Shown piece by piece: positions 35,425 to 46,926 of a stretch of 64,000 nucleotides of DNA. The notes below the pieces were generated by a model, which was given only the letters and a program-made list of their open reading frames with translations, had not been told where the DNA came from and searched no databases. The position numbers and the translations under genes are program-made. Positions within the stretch are counted from its first letter, which is position 1, and every line of letters begins with the position of its first letter. Source of the stretch: Piezodorus guildinii (Eukaryota > Arthropoda > Insecta > Hemiptera > Pentatomidae); assembly GCA_023052935.1 (NCBI GenBank), contig CM041293.1, positions 154,689,474 to 154,753,473 on the forward strand, in the 5' to 3' direction.

Positions 35425-37137
35425 CCCAACTATATAATTTTTCACTTCAAAATTCCGTATCCCTACTACTTGGAAAAAAGCGATAGTTCATCCTATAAAT
35501 AAAACCTCGAACCCTACATCCCCTAAAGACTATCGCCCAATTCCATCCTATCTAACCTTTACAAACCTTTAGAAAGAATAGTCCAGTCACAATTGTCAAA
35601 CTTCCTCGAAAAGTTCAAACGTCTTGATCCTCTTCAATCCGGTTTTCGACCCGGTTTTTCCCCACGATCCGCCCTCCTTAAAATCACTAGTGACATACAT
35701 ACTGCCATAGATGAAAAGAAACTTACAGTACTAATACTTCTGGACTTCTCAAAGCTTTTGACTCATTGATCACTCTATCCTTTTTTCCAAACTACAGTCT
35801 TTATCCTTTTCCAACAGCACTATCATTGGTTCAAATAATTTCTCTAAAATAGAACGCAAGCTGTTACTATTCCTAACCATCCTCTATCTTCCTTCCTTGC
35901 CTTTCGGCAGTGTGGTCCAGGTTCAAGCATATCTCCCTCCTTTTAATCCTATATTAATGACCTTCCCAATGCCATCCATCACTGCTCCCACTACTTATAC
36001 CTGAGATTTCCAGATCTACCTATCCTTTCCTCCCTCCGAGTCTCTAGTAGCATTTGCCAATATTCAGGAAGACCTGGATAGAATCTGTGCCTGGGCAACT
36101 TTGAATAAACTAAGTCTAAATGCTACAAAAACTCAGGCGATTGTTATAGGTTCCAATCCCCTCCTCAGATCCCATACTACTTTTCCGAGTTTAACCCTAA
36201 ATGATCCCAATCACCTTCACTTCCTCTGTCAAAAACCTAGTATTACCATCGACCAAACCCTTTCCTGGAAACCCCATATTGCCCAAATCTCCCGAAGAAC
36301 AATAAGTACCCTCAAATTTTTCCATCGCTCCCACCATCTTCTTCCACTGTCTACCCGTAAGCTCCTTGTATCCTCATTTATTTTCCCCCACTTTGACTAT
36401 TGCTGTATGGTATATGGTGGCCTCTCGGCTGTGCTCGAGGACAGGCTAAAGCGAATTATGAACATATTTTTAAGATTTGTCCTTGGTACACCGAAGAGGT
36501 CTCATGTGACCCATTTATACAATGAGTTAAAGTGGCTCCTTCCTTCTATCCGAAGACAATATTTCCTAGGATTATATATTTACCAAACAATCAACTCCCA
36601 GCTACCTCCATATATATATGGAGGATATCTACAGACTTCTGCAATTTAAATCGTCAGTCCACACTCTCCAAACAAAATCACGCCATTCCGACTTTTATAT
36701 TCCTACCCATAGAACAACAACTTTTGATCATTCCTTTATTGTCCGCTCCACTACTCTCTGGATTTCCTTACCTACTCATATCCGCCATGCTTCTTCCCTA
36801 CCATCATTCAAGTCCCAGCTATTCCAGTACCTACTGTCCTCCCAAACAGATGCTCAATAAGATATTTCAAATCAAAAAGAAATTTTGTTATTTATTGTTC
36901 ATATTTTTATATGGATCAATTTCAATGTTTAGTTTTGTTTAACACACCAGAAGTTATTATTTATTTATTTTACTCTTTTATTTTATTATATCCTTTCTTT
37001 TCTTTATTTATCATTGTGAATAAGAAATAATTATATTCCTTTGGTCTTGTAGCCAGGCACATTATATTTATCTTAATTGTACATATCAATTGTCCCATAA
37101 TAAATATCTTTTTCTATTCTATTTCTATTCTAAAGGG
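35425..37137 (+). pseudogene. CR1/Jockey-like LINE inserted in the gypsy integrase
   Basis: The plus strand encodes the second half of a non-LTR polymerase: KAIVHPI and DYRPI (about 35480-35540), LDPLQSGFRPGFSPRSALLK (about 35625-35685), LLDFSKAFD (about 35740), then after frameshifts INKLSLNATKTQAIVIGSNP to the end block RSTTLWISLPTHIRHASSLP (36101-36860). The YADD box is not clear. The 3' tail is a run of TTCTA units before 37137. Deleting it rejoins the gypsy integrase reading (AEIQNNPE-like side with the EKLYSWEE side). A relative lies at 63265. Confidence 0.85.
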
Positions 37138-37500
37138 GCTTATTCAGGATTATTTTAGATTTCGGCACAACTCTTACAAGATGCTACTAAATGTTCAATT
37201 TCAGAATCTATTCTAGGCCAATAGCATAAAGAGCGAGCAATGCTCTTCATTTTAACCATTCCTACATGAGAAGTATGTAATTCTTTTAACATTTGTGGAC
37301 GTAGATTTGTAGGAATATAAACTCTGAGGCCACGCATAATAATACCTCCGTGTAAACTGTATTCAGAATCTTTAATTTCACCATTACTTAGTTTATGTTT
37401 AAAATGTTTTAATTCTGGATCTCGATTTGTTTCGTATCTAATGATCTCAGAAGTTATGGGAGACGTACCGATGATTTTGAATAGTAAGTTCATTAACTTG
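37138..37500 (-). pseudogene. gypsy integrase, zinc-binding N-terminus
   Basis: The frame at 37155-37493 reads SLHGGIIMRGLRVYIPTNLR, LKELHTSHVGMVKMKSIARS (His residues of the HHCC finger), CYWPRIDSEIEHLVASCKSC (Cys pair) and AEI. It continues beyond the LINE insertion into 35424-34600. Confidence 0.85.
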
Positions 37501-37535
37501 GAATGAATCTTCGAGAAAATTGATCAATTTTGTAT

Positions 37536-38017
37536 TTAAAGGTAATAGATTTCTAGAAAAATAATCAACATTAGAATGTTCTTTTGAGGGCTATGACAAA
37601 TCTCATAATTGAAACCACTTAAAAATTCCGCATATCTGATTAGACGATGTGCTGACATCACAAGCATTTCTTTATTCGGGTGGAAAATTCTCTCTAATGG
37701 CTTGTGATCAACTATGAGCGTGAACTTCCTACCGTAAAGATATTGATACAAATGTTTAAAAGTCCAGTTGCTGCGGTAGCCTCGCGATTTAATTGAGAAT
37801 AGCGAGATTAACTGTTCGTGAGTGATCGTGAAATGAATGTGATAGGTCTTTCTTGACCATTAATAATATGAGAAAGCACGGCACCTAACCCATAAGGGCT
37901 TGCATCCGTGGCTAAAATCAAGGATAATTCAGGTTGATATGGAGTCAACACCATTTCACTGGCAATTTCATCTTTAATTAAATGAAAGGCATTATTACAA
38001 TCGCTAGTCCACGTAAA
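37536..38017 (-). pseudogene. gypsy RNase H region
   Basis: The minus strand shows the LILATDASPYGLGAVLSH-like block (about 37930-37860) and YGRKFTLIVDHKPLERIF (about 37740-37690), then HRLIRYAEFLSGFNYEICHS. The order follows the reverse transcriptase at 38018-38431. A frameshift near 37800 breaks it. Confidence 0.82.
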
Positions 38018-38990
38018 TTAAACATTCTTTTTTAGCAATAGATTTAATGGGAATAGTTTATCGGATGCTTTCGGAATAAATTTTGCATAGCATTGGGCCA
38101 AACCCAAAAATGACTTAAGCTCTTCAACGTTTTTAGGTCGAGGCGCAGATTTGATCGTATCAATTTTGTCTTGACTTTTTTCTAAACCGCTAGCACTAAT
38201 TTTATGTCCGAGATATGTGACTGACGTGCAAAATAATTTGCATTTGGATTTATTTATGTGTAACCCGTTCTCTTGCAAAACCTTAAGGCACTTAATTAAC
38301 CGTGAATAGCATTCCTGGAATGTACTTCCCTGAATAAGGAAATCATCAAAATAAGCAACTGTACCGTCTAACTTTTGTATGATTTGATCAATTATTTTAT
38401 GATATTCCTTGGGGACAGTTTTAATACCCATAAAAAGCCTTTTTACCTTATAAGTTACGCAAATCGTTGAAATTGTGGCATATTCTTGACTCTTATCGTC
38501 TAACGCAAGATGAAGATATGCTTTGTGAAGGTCAAAGACGCAAAAGTATTTCCCCTCTTGAAGTTTATCAAATAAATCATCAATTTTGGGAATAGGGTAA
38601 TGAGTATCTTGTAACTGCGGATTGTAATTTTTGTAATTTTATAGTCAGCACAAATTCTGACAGTCTGGTCTGGCTTGGGAACTATAGCAAGATGTGTGCC
38701 CCAATCAGAATGATCGACTTTCTCTATGATATTTTGTTCTACCAATAAGTCTAATTCGTTTTTCGTTTTTTCTAGATAGGAATAAGGAATGGGTCAGGGT
38801 TTAATAAATATAGGTTTAGCATCATCTTTGAGATTCAGCTTACATTTGAAATGAGGAATGAGCCCAATTTTAGGAGTAAAAACATTTTCGTACTTTTGGA
38901 AAAGATCAGTTTAGATTTTCTCGAGGGCTGTTGGTTCTATGTTAAATTCGTCGACATTTTGTAAATCTGAAATATTTAATTTTAGTTACC
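38018..38990 (-). pseudogene. gypsy reverse transcriptase
   Basis: Reads VEQNIIEKVDHSDWGTHLAI and VPKPDQTVRICADYK (38745-38630), FASLTFTKHIFILR in place of the usual DLxxAY block, then VAYFDDFLIQGST with the YxDD catalytic pair (about 38365) and VTYLGHKISASGLEKSQDKI, KNVEELKSFLGLAQCYAKFI (38018-38431). The frames are split near 38440 and 38600. Confidence 0.88.
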
Positions 38991-39129
38991 TAATCCACTC
39001 TCTTCCGAGAAGTGTGTAATTATTTTTTACAATGTATAAATCAACACTTGCTTTAACATTATTATAGGAAATTTGACAACTACTCCTTCGGGTTTGAACG
39101 AATCATTCGTGTATGTTCAAAATGTAACA

Positions 39130-39235
39130 GTGGTAGGTTCTAACCTTAAATTGAGATTTAATTTATTAAAATCGGCCATTGATATAATAGAAACTTTACT
39201 GCCGGAATCGATTATAAATTTCATTGGTTTATAAT
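39130..39235 (-). pseudogene. gypsy protease fragment
   Basis: KPMKFIIDSGSKVSIISMAD carries the retroviral-type aspartyl protease signature, with DSG as active site. Its upstream part, ending NPFQIKI, lies at about 40060-40100 on the far side of a Jockey insertion. Confidence 0.78.
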
Positions 39236-40055
39236 TTTTTTTTTAATAGATTTATTGCTATTTACAACTGTATAATGATATACATCTAGTAAATGAGATA
39301 CAAGATAAAAATGTCATGGATTCACATGTGGGGATACTACCCATTGGCAGCTCCCCAAAGACTATGTTAAACTAGAAGGTCTCGTGGCCATCTTCTTTTC
39401 AGACGCCTCGGAGGATTATCAGGGATTGTAGAGGAAGCAAGGATTGAAACAAGTGGATTAGAGTGGGAATGGAGTTTGTCATGAAAGGAGTGGTACCTGG
39501 TTCGCGCCAAGACAGCAACATAAGGAACGTTAAGGTCTTTATGGATGAGTTTATTTGTGACAAAATAAGGAGCGTTGAGGATTTTTCGAAGGATTTTTAA
39601 TTGCAAGGATTGGAGACGGGAAGAATTTGATGGTTTAGTAGAGCCCCAAATCTCTACTCCGTAAGTCCATATCGGTCTGATGATAGTCATATAGATGAGC
39701 CTTTTGTACTTAAGTGGAAGGTTAGAGCGTTTGTCTAGTAAGTGTTGAAGTAGTCGAAAACGTCGGGCAGTTTCTTGTCTTTTCAGTCTTGTATGAGGGT
39801 TCCAAGTAAGACGTTTGTCCAGGTGCAGTCCTATGTATCGGATCTGTTCAACCGGGACAAGAGGAGTGTTATTGAAGGATACTGTTGGGCAGGATGTCAT
39901 AGGTTTACGACGAAGGGTAAAGGTGATTTGGTGGGATTTATTGGAATTTATTTTTATTCTCCAGTTCTGACACCATACTTCAAGGTCTTTGATGTGTGAT
40001 TGAAGAGTTTGGGAGGCAATAATTGGATCGTTGTTGACTGATAACACACATGTAT
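39236..40055 (-). pseudogene. Jockey-like LINE inserted in gypsy protease
   Basis: The 226-codon frame 39367-40047 is the best preserved Jockey-like C-terminus in the window: WCQNWRIKINSNKSHQITFT, IRYIGLHLDKRLTWNPHTRL, IYMTIIRPIWTYGVEIWGST, NAPYFVTNKLIHKDLNVPYV and RWPRDLLV*. It is uninterrupted to the stop, then has the 3' untranslated hairpin region and T-run near 39236. The 5' end is truncated just after the YADDT position. I could not settle the target duplication. Intactness of the frame suggests it is younger than its gypsy host. Confidence 0.9.
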
Positions 40056-40074
40056 TTTGATTTGAAATGGATTA

Positions 40075-40928
40075 TTTACTATTGAATTTATGAGAAAGTC
40101 TGATTCTGTAGGAATAATGGTATTTACCGTGTTAATTGAGATATGATCATCGCCTTCGTCTTCTTCTTCAACAAATCGAACTGGCTTCCTAAATTGACTA
40201 GAGATACATACCTTTTCCACGTGATCTGCTTTTCCGCATTTTCTGCACTTCAAGCGGTCCTTCGACCTGCACTGCCTATACGTGTGATTTTCCTTGCCAC
40301 AAGCCAAGCATACGTTTTGAAGGCCAAGTTTTGAAATGATTGAGGTTTTGAAGTTTCTTATGAAGTCATTCTTATTTGAATTTTTGCTGATCTGCCTCTT
40401 TGAAATCTTGACTTCGATTAAGCCTGCTGTTGAATTACTGTAGAGCTGATTCTGCTTCTTAGCTGCTTCAATGGCAAGAGCTATCTCGACAACTTTCTCG
40501 AATGTTACTGAATCTTCTTGCTGCAAAATTTGTTCCCTGATTTTAACATCATGTAGTCCCCGGACAAATTGTGCTTGCAGAATTGACATTACCGGTTTCC
40601 TGCAATCGTTTTCTTGACAAACCCACTTTGATGTACGGGCTAAATGTTTAAATGAAGCGATGTACTCCGACACAGTTTCGTTTGTATTTTGGACTCTTGA
40701 TAAAAATTTATGTCTTTCCGTATTTATGTTAGATTTAGGGCAAAGATGTGCACTCAATAGATTAATCAGTTCATCGTACTCTTTTGATGCGGGCAATTCT
40801 GGGGAAGTACAACTCGATAGTAATTGGTAAAATTTAGCATCTAAAGCGTTTATCAATACCTTAGCTTTTGGTGGTTTTACTTCAGCTGTATCTCCTGTTA
40901 ACTTCTTTAGCTCAAAATAATTTTCCAT
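40075..40928 (-). pseudogene. gypsy gag with two zinc knuckles
   Basis: One frame, 40928 to about 40060, encodes most of a Gag polyprotein. A helical capsid-like region (KVLINALDAKFYQLL, KEYDELINLLSAHLCP, ETVSEYIASFKHLARTSKW, FVRGLHDVKIREQIL, about residues 20-160) precedes two CX2CX4HX4C knuckles, CLACGKENHTYRQC and CRKCGKADHVEKVC (about residues 206-240). The last ~35 residues of the open frame run into the Jockey insertion. The frame is intact from its ATG, but an upstream piece (40938-41150) is separated by a stop. Confidence 0.86.
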
Positions 40929-40937
40929 ACGCTCTTT

Positions 40938-41150
40938 TTATGATTGAAAAGTCTCTTTCTCTTCATCAAGGGATTCAAAGTTTATAGAACCAAAGTATTC
41001 TGTATGGGCCAGCTGATGTTGAGGGCTGTGGTAAGATTGCAGTAACTGTGCTAATACCTGGGATTGAACGTTGAGTGTTTTCATAATCTCTTGGTTTTGA
41101 GCAAATATAACCTCATTTTGATTGACTGCTGGTTTGCTTGATTTTGACAT
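40938..41150 (-). pseudogene. gypsy gag, N-terminal piece
   Basis: MSKSSKPAVNQNEVIFAQNQ to FESLDEEKETFQS, 70 residues, Gln/Asn-rich and probably coiled. It ends at a stop just 9 bp before the main gag ATG, so a single lesion may have split one gag. It lies ~80 bp inside the LTR, as expected for the gag start. Confidence 0.7.
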
Positions 41151-41206
41151 TCTGGATTCTTATCGACTTGCTGTTGTTATTGAAACTTACTTCTGATCTT
41201 ACAGCA

Positions 41207-41224
41207 CGTTCATCCTCGCCGCCA
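41207..41224 (-). promoter_or_regulatory. Candidate gypsy primer-binding site
   Basis: TGGCGGCGAGGATGAACG on the minus strand starts with the TGG expected opposite a tRNA CCA end and lies 6 bp inside the 5' LTR. The matching tRNA is not assigned. Confidence 0.5.
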
Positions 41225-41230
41225 TTTATT

Positions 41231-41415
41231 TGTTGTGTATTTCAAAACTTACAACTATTCACAATTCACAATTACTTTATTAGTTAACCATTACACAAGT
41301 TTCAATATTGAACAAATCTGAAAAACGTGGAATAATATTAAAAACATGTGTTTTTTCTTTCTATAGACATATTGTTTTATCGATCACATATCGATTAACA
41401 TTTTAATATATAACA
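41231..41415 (-). repeat. gypsy LTR (5' LTR)
   Basis: TGTTGTGTATTTCAAAAC to AATATATAACA, matching 34292-34473. Confidence 0.9.
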
Positions 41416-41932
41416 GATATCGAATTCGTTCAACTTTTATATTTACCTGTTTTTTAGCAATGCTGATCAGATTATATGGCCAATTTAATAAAAACTACAA
41501 AATTAAAGGTAATTTAGAGAATGAAATTTTGAAAAATCGGCATTTAAGCCAGACTATTTCAATTAGAATGAAACCTACATGATATTAAAGTCAGTCCAAT
41601 TTTACATCGATATAGCGAGTTAAGAGCTGTTTTTAAGAAAATCGTTAATAGGTGCAAAATGCATGGTATAAAGTTAGCTGTTTCGACTAAAAAGTTGCTG
41701 TAACTTCTCGGGCGTATAGTTGTCTTAAATATGAAATTTCAGTTTCATAGGACTTTTTGTTTTCGCGCTGGACTTACCACACACACACACCCATCCACGG
41801 ACACACAGACACCGACTTTTTTGCGGGACTGGGTTATTTGGACTCATCTGGAATTCGAAAATTTTCACAATCGCTATACTTTCCCTTACTATATATTTCA
41901 TATATAGGTAAGTGAAAGTAAAAATGCGAGTA
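41416..41932 (+). repeat. REP-A, right part (after gypsy)
   Basis: Resumes at GATATCGAATTCGTTCAACT and runs through the family landmarks to ATATTTCATATATAGGTAAG and TGAAAGTAAAAATG. Together with 33940-34291 it makes one full REP-A copy of about 870 bp. Confidence 0.9.
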
Positions 41933-43084
41933 GAACGTTTAAACTTATATCACCATCTCTATGGAACCTGGTAGACCTTATTATTAGTTGTCAGCGTGTC
42001 CATCGGACATCGCCGGGAGGACCCACCGATTATCATTACATTCGTTACTCTCGGGTGCTCGAAAGATAGTAATAAGATCTTCTCGAGGATAAATATTCTC
42101 ATACAGCTTAAAATCAAAAGGTAATGCTCCTTTTCACCAGGCCTCTTAATGTTTCTTCTTTATATACCCGAAATTCAGATAAGAGTTTCATCTTGAAAAT
42201 GTCAATGTAAATAATCTAAGAGCTAATTTTCTTTCTGATTGAGAATTCTGGTGAACTAGTAACGATTACAAATAGAACATTATCATTAATTATAACTGTA
42301 GCACTTTTTTCCGCTTATGACGATGCAAATATTGGAAAAACCAGCTGTGTATTCGACAGTATCGTTAGCTTGAGGAAATATCTCGAATTAAAATGCGGAT
42401 AGTATGTATAGGAGGTCTCTGCTCTTTCTCTTCACTCGCAGGAAATCCCCAGGCTGTTGTACGTCAATCGAACTTTTTTTTAGTAACTTATAAGGCGATG
42501 TAGTCATTTTTTCGTTTATAACCGATTTATTTTCTATGCACTGACTGACACATATGTATTATTGTAGTCAATTAATACGAAATATGTTTATGTCATTTAT
42601 AGAAACAATACTTTCATTGGACAAGTATACAAAATAAGAACACAAAATTATTCTTTTGTAAAAAAATGAATAAACACTTACCTTATATCTGCTGTAGATA
42701 GCTGGTGAGACCGACACTTAATGAAATTTCAACTAGCAATAACGCTCTGATATCATTTTGAAGCAAACGCCCTCCATGACTCACTATTTTATCTTCTTGT
42801 TTGTCATTTACTACATGATTGGTATTGAATAGTGAATCATTCCTTGTTTTTGAAAAATATGAATGCTCTTGAAAGCATTACTAGTGTGTCGGGTGTTTCA
42901 TATGTAATTTTTTTTACAGTTATAGCCAGTTCGTAACCATATGTGTTAATTAAAATATTAGGGTGTTGGTAGTAATTATAAATTCATTTATGATTGAATT
43001 CATTAGATAAAGAGTGAGACATATTGAAAAATATATTTTAAAAAAATCTCGTAGAATTGGTAAATCAAAAATTTCTTATTATGA
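41933..43084. other. No gene seen
   Basis: No supported coding, RNA or repeat feature. Confidence 0.4.
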
Positions 43085-43520
43085 ATGTTTTTTAACCAGA
43101 TCATTTAGCTAAAGCTGGACCGATCGAAGTGGTATAGGCTCTACCATCTGCTGACTTCGCCGTAGCTAACCTCGCCTAAAATTACAGATTTACAAGGCCT
43201 TCTCTTATCTATGGTACGCCGCTGCTTCGCCACCCCTAAAAATCTACCCTCCAAAGACTGTAGAACTTCAAGAACGCCTTCCTTCAAGCAGCAAGAAACG
43301 CCACAATCTATGAGGAGCTCCAGAAATCATAGGCCATAGGCACATCAAGTTCTGAAGGCCTATGGGAACCTTCTCTTCAGAGATATCGCACCACAACCCA
43401 CCCAGACCCGGGAGGCGGCAAGGCACTATCCCCTTGGTCGACGTTTTCGCCGATGGAAGTGGTCTAGACTCCGCAGTCGGAATCCATCCCCAACATTTAT
43501 GATAGGCAGTAGAATAGTTC
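43085..43520 (+). other. G+C-richer island, possible coding remnant
   Basis: This interval is visibly less A+T-rich than its surroundings. Short peptide-like stretches appear in different frames, such as LVDVFADGSGLDSAVGIHP (about 43435-43490, reminiscent of an RNase H xTDGS motif) and NFKNAFLQAARNATIYEELQK (about 43265-43325). No frame is long and I cannot name a family. A decayed polymerase is one possibility. Confidence 0.25.
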
Positions 43521-43658
43521 CTCCTCGTTCAAAAGCTGTAAAGGGCAAAAGTCAAACCGCTACAAGCACATAAAGTGTATCTCGTATGTATTATTTCAAC
43601 TTCAAAGAAGGACTATCATCATGTAGTGTTCACGATATATATGTGCGATATGTTTTAT

Positions 43659-43659
<1 letters not shown>

Positions 43660-43729
<70 letters not shown>

Positions 43730-43833
43730 TGATCAGTTCTCGACTGTTGATAATTTAAGTTTGTGTTGTTCTTAGTTCATTGACTGATTTCACTGATAGA
43801 TTATTCATTGACTGAAACCTAAGAACAACACAA

Positions 43834-43913
<80 letters not shown>

Positions 43914-43917
43914 CACA
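43660..43917. repeat. Palindrome flanked by two TA microsatellites
   Basis: (TA)n tracts at about 43662-43725 and 43838-43905 flank an inverted pair: AAGTTTGTGTTGTTCTTAG on the left (about 43757) and CTAAGAACAACACAACTT on the right (about 43818). CATTGACTGA occurs in the loop. It may form a large cruciform or be a TA-inserting hairpin element. Confidence 0.75.
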
Positions 43918-43934
43918 TATCATCGAAAAGGGGT

Positions 43935-44110
43935 GGGGCCGGCCTAGTAGGTTAGCGCGCGTTGCCAGCAACCAGGTGACCAGAAACTTTGAATAAAATT
44001 CGTTCGCGTCTGGAAGCTTTTAACTCGGAATTTATCCTAAACCCTCAATTCCTGGCCCGTGAAACCCCCCTATAGTCTTCAAAGGCGAGGGAGGTTTTGA
44101 CGAAAAAAAC
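43935..44110 (+). mobile_element. tRNA-like SINE head, degenerate
   Basis: GGCCTAGTAGGTTAGCGCGC resembles a tRNA D-arm with box A, and TTGCCAGCAACCAGGTGACC follows as a variable region, but no clear box B. Likely a SINE family distinct from SINE-1 and SINE-2. Confidence 0.4.
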
Positions 44111-45546
44111 ATGGATCGAAAATAATTTTGATTGTTTCATATGTGCGTGTAAATAAGAAAATTTAGTATGAATTCATGTATTTTCTAAAAGGGTACAGTA
44201 GGTTCATCCCCCTCTCCCGACTAATTCGGTAATTTTTTTATTCAGTCCAAGTGTCAGAGCAGAATTTAATGATCCATAAAATTAAAAAAATAAAAGAAAA
44301 CAGAAAAGTTATAATCCAAGATTCATAGAGCCAATATCGGTGATCATTTAAGGTTCTCGCATCAGCGTAAAATAGAGGATAAAAACATTGATTCGGCCCT
44401 GAGAATGAACCTTAAGTGATAAAAAAGCGAAAATGAACTTCGCTAATGTAATCTTCCAAGATTCATTCCTAGAAGGCACCGATTTGAAGCTTAAGATAAC
44501 TTTTAAATTAACTTCGGCCTTGCAGATCAATCACAAGAAATTTACGATGTAATTTAATGATTGTATTTTTTTTTTTTTTCTAAACCGAATCTGTGGCCGG
44601 GGAGGAGCGGAGAGGAAATCTTTTGTTTTCCGCATTAGAAAAAAATAAATTCTCTTCACAAAATAAAGAATGTTTCGTGGTTCGAAGAGTCAAAATTTCA
44701 TCAGAATTGAGAGAATGCCTCCTTCCTTCCAACAGAACAATCTCAGAATGATATTGAAAGGATTACAATTGAACTTTAGAAAATACTTAGTTAAAATTTA
44801 AAACATATTAAAAACTTGAAATCAATGTTGCTGATAGTTGTGCAATAAACATTCCACGAAATATTGTTGTAATAATTTAAATTAAAATATAGCCTTACAG
44901 ATGTACTAAAAAATAATCTATTTTGAATACCTGAAATGCACAGCAGGTTTGAAGATTCTCGACCAACTACGTGTATTCTTAGCTCGGTTTCGATGACTCA
45001 TAACTCCATCAATGCCAAACCAAATAACGATTTCCCTGCTTCCATTATGCTCATTTCCTCGTTGTTTTTAAAATAATAGTTTTGGTGAGCCCAGAAAATT
45101 TATTCTATAATGATTCTTTTGATGAAACAGTTTAGTCTAGAATGGCTTATTCGTCCAATGTAGAATTATCCTAACTGTATCTATATTTAGAAAAATAGAA
45201 TCTCTGAAGTTCAGTTTTTGAGCATAATTTTATCCTGTTTACTTTTACATACCTCTGTATGAAATGCAGGTTAAAAACTTTAAAATCGGAGTTTTCATCA
45301 GTCCAAATTTTAGTATCTGCTGAATTCAAATATTCAAGCCTCACAAAACTGTCTGTTTTTCTGTTTTAGGTAAAACTGTAATTATATTTTTTATGCCATT
45401 ACATACAGGTGTATGCCACAGGCGTTAGAGCAGCTTTCTGACTAATTCTAAATTCAATTTAATAATATTTTATAAAGTTTTAAGTTATCAGTTTTACCAT
45501 TCTCAAAAACACACACAAAAAAAAAATAGCAGCTCTAACAATATTG
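44111..45546. other. No gene seen
   Basis: A+T-rich. Near 44270-44535, pieces such as AATCCAAGATTCATAGAGCC and AATCTTCCAAGATTCATTCC repeat loosely. No gene recognised. Confidence 0.4.
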
Positions 45547-45835
45547 ATTAAACTAAATATTATATTTTGTGCAATGTAGAAAGTAAAGTAATTTATCTCA
45601 AGTCCTATAAATTTGTGTTTTTGAAATAACTAGCAGTAATAGTATGAAATTTCAAACATATTTAAACTACGGAATGATTTAATAATCAAGCAAAGGAGAA
45701 AAAAAGAGGAAATATTTTAATATATATTAAATTTCCAAATTTAAAACACATTTTCAGAAATACAAGTTATAATATAGTGTCAAAATGCTGATTATCTAAG
45801 AAAAATTAATATATAACTAATAAAGTTGCAGATTG

Positions 45836-45925
45836 TTTGTTTATTTATTTAACATCACTTTATGCTACTATGGCTAATCGGAGGATGCTACAGTGGGAGT
45901 CCTAAATTTTGCCTATCCAGGTTTC
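45836..45925 (-). mobile_element. SINE-1 piece in duplication unit 1
   Basis: Only the last ~90 bp of SINE-1 (TTTATTTATTTAACATCACT to GCCTATCCAGGTTT) are present; the rest is cut off at the duplication junction. Confidence 0.88.
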
Positions 45926-46151
45926 ATTAAACTAAATATTATATTTAGTACAATGTAAAAAGTAAAGTGATTTATCTTAATTCCTGCAATTTTGTGTTTT
46001 TGAAATAACTAGCAGTGATAGTATGAAATTTCAAACATACTTAAACTATGGAATGATTTAATAATCAAACAAGGCAGAAAAAAAGAGGAAATATTTTAAT
46101 ATATAATAAATTTCCAAATTTAAAACACATTTTCAGAAATACAAGTTATAA

Positions 46152-46872
46152 TCTTTTTCTGGCACCACAGACCGAAGTGGTCCTTGGCCTGCCTCAACAT
46201 AGTCTGCCACAGTCCTCTGTCCTCCACCATACAGATGCCTGCGCTCCGCATATCCTCCAGGACCTTGTCTCTCCATCGCGCTCTTGGCCTCCCCTTTTTT
46301 TGTGTGGCTAAGATTGTTCCTTGGTAGGTCTTCTTTACCTGCCCTTCCTCACTCATCCTGTTCAAATGTCCATACCACCTTAACCTATTCATCCTTATGG
46401 CATCAGATAAGCGCAGCCCATTAAATAATTCATAAATTTCTCTGTTTTTTCGCATGCGCCTTCTCCCATCTCCTTCACACACACCTCCATAGATCCTTCG
46501 CAATACCTTCCTTTCAAATCTATCAAGCCTTTCAGCTGTTGCCTTGTTAAGAATCCATGTTTCACTACCATAGGTTACCACTGGTCTTATAAGGGTTTTG
46601 TACATGTGAATCTTGGTGGCACGGGAGAGCAGATTACTCCTTACCAGGTTCCCTAGGGCAAAGTATGCTCTGTTACCTGCTAGAATCCTTCTTTCCACTT
46701 CCTCCACTTCGTTGGGTTCTAGTGTCATCAAGGATCCGAGGTAGAGGAAGGCCGACACTACTTCTATATTTTCTCCGCCAATGTTGTAGAAAGAGGGGTG
46801 CTGCCTTCTTATTCTTTCCACTAACATTAACTTGGTCTTCCCGACATTAATCTCAAGACCTGCCCTTCTTGC
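46152..46872 (-). pseudogene. RTE-like LINE C-terminus
   Basis: A single open frame encodes the C-terminal ~230 residues of a non-LTR polymerase: ARRAGLEINVGKTKLMLVER, VVSAFLYLGSLMT, YKTLIRPVVTYGSETWILNK, RFERKVLRRIYGG, NRLRWYGHLNRMSEEGQVKK and GRPRARWRDKVLEDMRSAGI. It lacks the palm with YADD, and the last residues are host sequence. Comparison with unit 1, which lacks it, gives the empty site: six bases (ATAGTG) present there are missing here, so insertion was accompanied by a small deletion and left no clear duplication. Confidence 0.86.
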
Positions 46873-46926
46873 TTCAAAATGCTGATTATCTAAGAAAAAT
46901 TAATATATAACTAATAAAGTTGTAGA

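Larger units (their letters stand above)
34292..41415 (-). mobile_element. Ty3/gypsy LTR retrotransposon with two nested LINEs
   Basis: The LTRs are 34292-34473 and 41231-41415 (about 182-185 bp, TGT...ACA, with few differences). They are flanked by GACAT and GATAT, a 5-bp duplication with one mismatch, inside a REP-A copy. Gene order on the minus strand is gag, protease, reverse transcriptase, RNase H, integrase. The primer-binding site candidate next to the right LTR reads TGGCGGCGAGGATGAACG on the minus strand (41207-41224); I could not assign its tRNA. Insertions at 35425-37137 and 39236-40055 plus many stops make it dead. Without them it would be about 4.6 kb. Confidence 0.88.
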
